Assembly (NCBI GenBank): GCA_003240735.1
Contig: QFNE01000049.1
Location: forward strand, 1-5,184
Reading direction: 5' to 3'
Length of the DNA: 5,184 nt
Source of the DNA: Paracoccus denitrificans
GTDB lineage: Bacteria > Pseudomonadota > Alphaproteobacteria > Rhodobacterales > Rhodobacteraceae
The translations under genes were made by a program, and so were the position numbers. Under the pieces are notes generated by a model, which worked only from the letters and a program-made list of their open reading frames with translations, was not told the origin of the DNA and did not search any database. Position 1 is the stretch's first letter. Each line of letters starts with the position of its first letter. Positions 5,033 through 5,184 of the stretch are shown in pieces.

Positions 5033-5184
5033 TATCAGAATTCACTTAATCTGATGACCTTAAAAATGCCTGTTCATTGATCTGACTTTTCCCCGTCAAT
5101 GACTTGATTTAAATCATGCTTTTCATCACAAAGGTTTCAGACAATTTAAGCAACCTGTTGATTTATTTAGATCTCTTCTAATGC
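5033..5184. other. No recognisable gene at the right edge
   Basis: Both strands hold only short open stretches with stops. A minus-strand frame entering from the right edge (IRRDLNKSTGCLNCLKPL, stop near 5129) could be the last residues of a gene outside the window, but nothing identifies it. The hairpin at 5001-5032 would suit as its terminator. Confidence 0.3.

Overview
The window looks like accessory DNA from an Acinetobacter-type gammaproteobacterium, plausibly a plasmid or a mobile-element-rich island. This is an inference: base composition is AT-rich, the umuD remnant has the long N-terminal extension typical of Acinetobacter UmuD, and toxin-antitoxin modules sit among decaying insertion sequences. 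No replication or mobilisation gene is visible, so plasmid versus chromosome cannot be settled here.

Left part (1-674): the 3' half of an IS21-family istB helper gene runs in from the left edge and is followed by the right end of that element, with two 16-bp direct repeats. The element has cut into an SOS-response-associated peptidase (SRAP/YedK-like) gene, of which only the last ~58 codons remain.

Middle part (675-2849): a umuDC-type SOS mutagenesis operon. umuD is broken by an internal deletion with frameshift that removes the self-cleavage region. umuC is intact and full length (431 aa). A 72-aa unknown protein starts four bases after umuC and probably shares its transcript. Two of the three recognisable SOS genes here are therefore damaged, while the polymerase subunit is kept.

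Right part (2850-5184): a gene-poor stretch with a degenerate IS5-like transposase remnant on the minus strand, then a dead hicAB toxin-antitoxin pair (both genes with frame breaks and stops) with a terminator behind it, and a small putative membrane ORF on the plus strand. Next comes an intact higBA toxin-antitoxin operon on the minus strand. Its promoter is bracketed by two copies of a 17-bp imperfect palindrome, and the cassette is flanked by two GC-core hairpins with similar stems. The last ~150 bases hold nothing recognisable.

Overall the segment has been worn down by insertion and deletion. umuC, the 72-aa gene and higBA are the parts that look functional. I see no clearly new multi-gene system; the most interesting points are the cleavage-site-less umuD beside an intact umuC, and the paired-operator layout of higBA.
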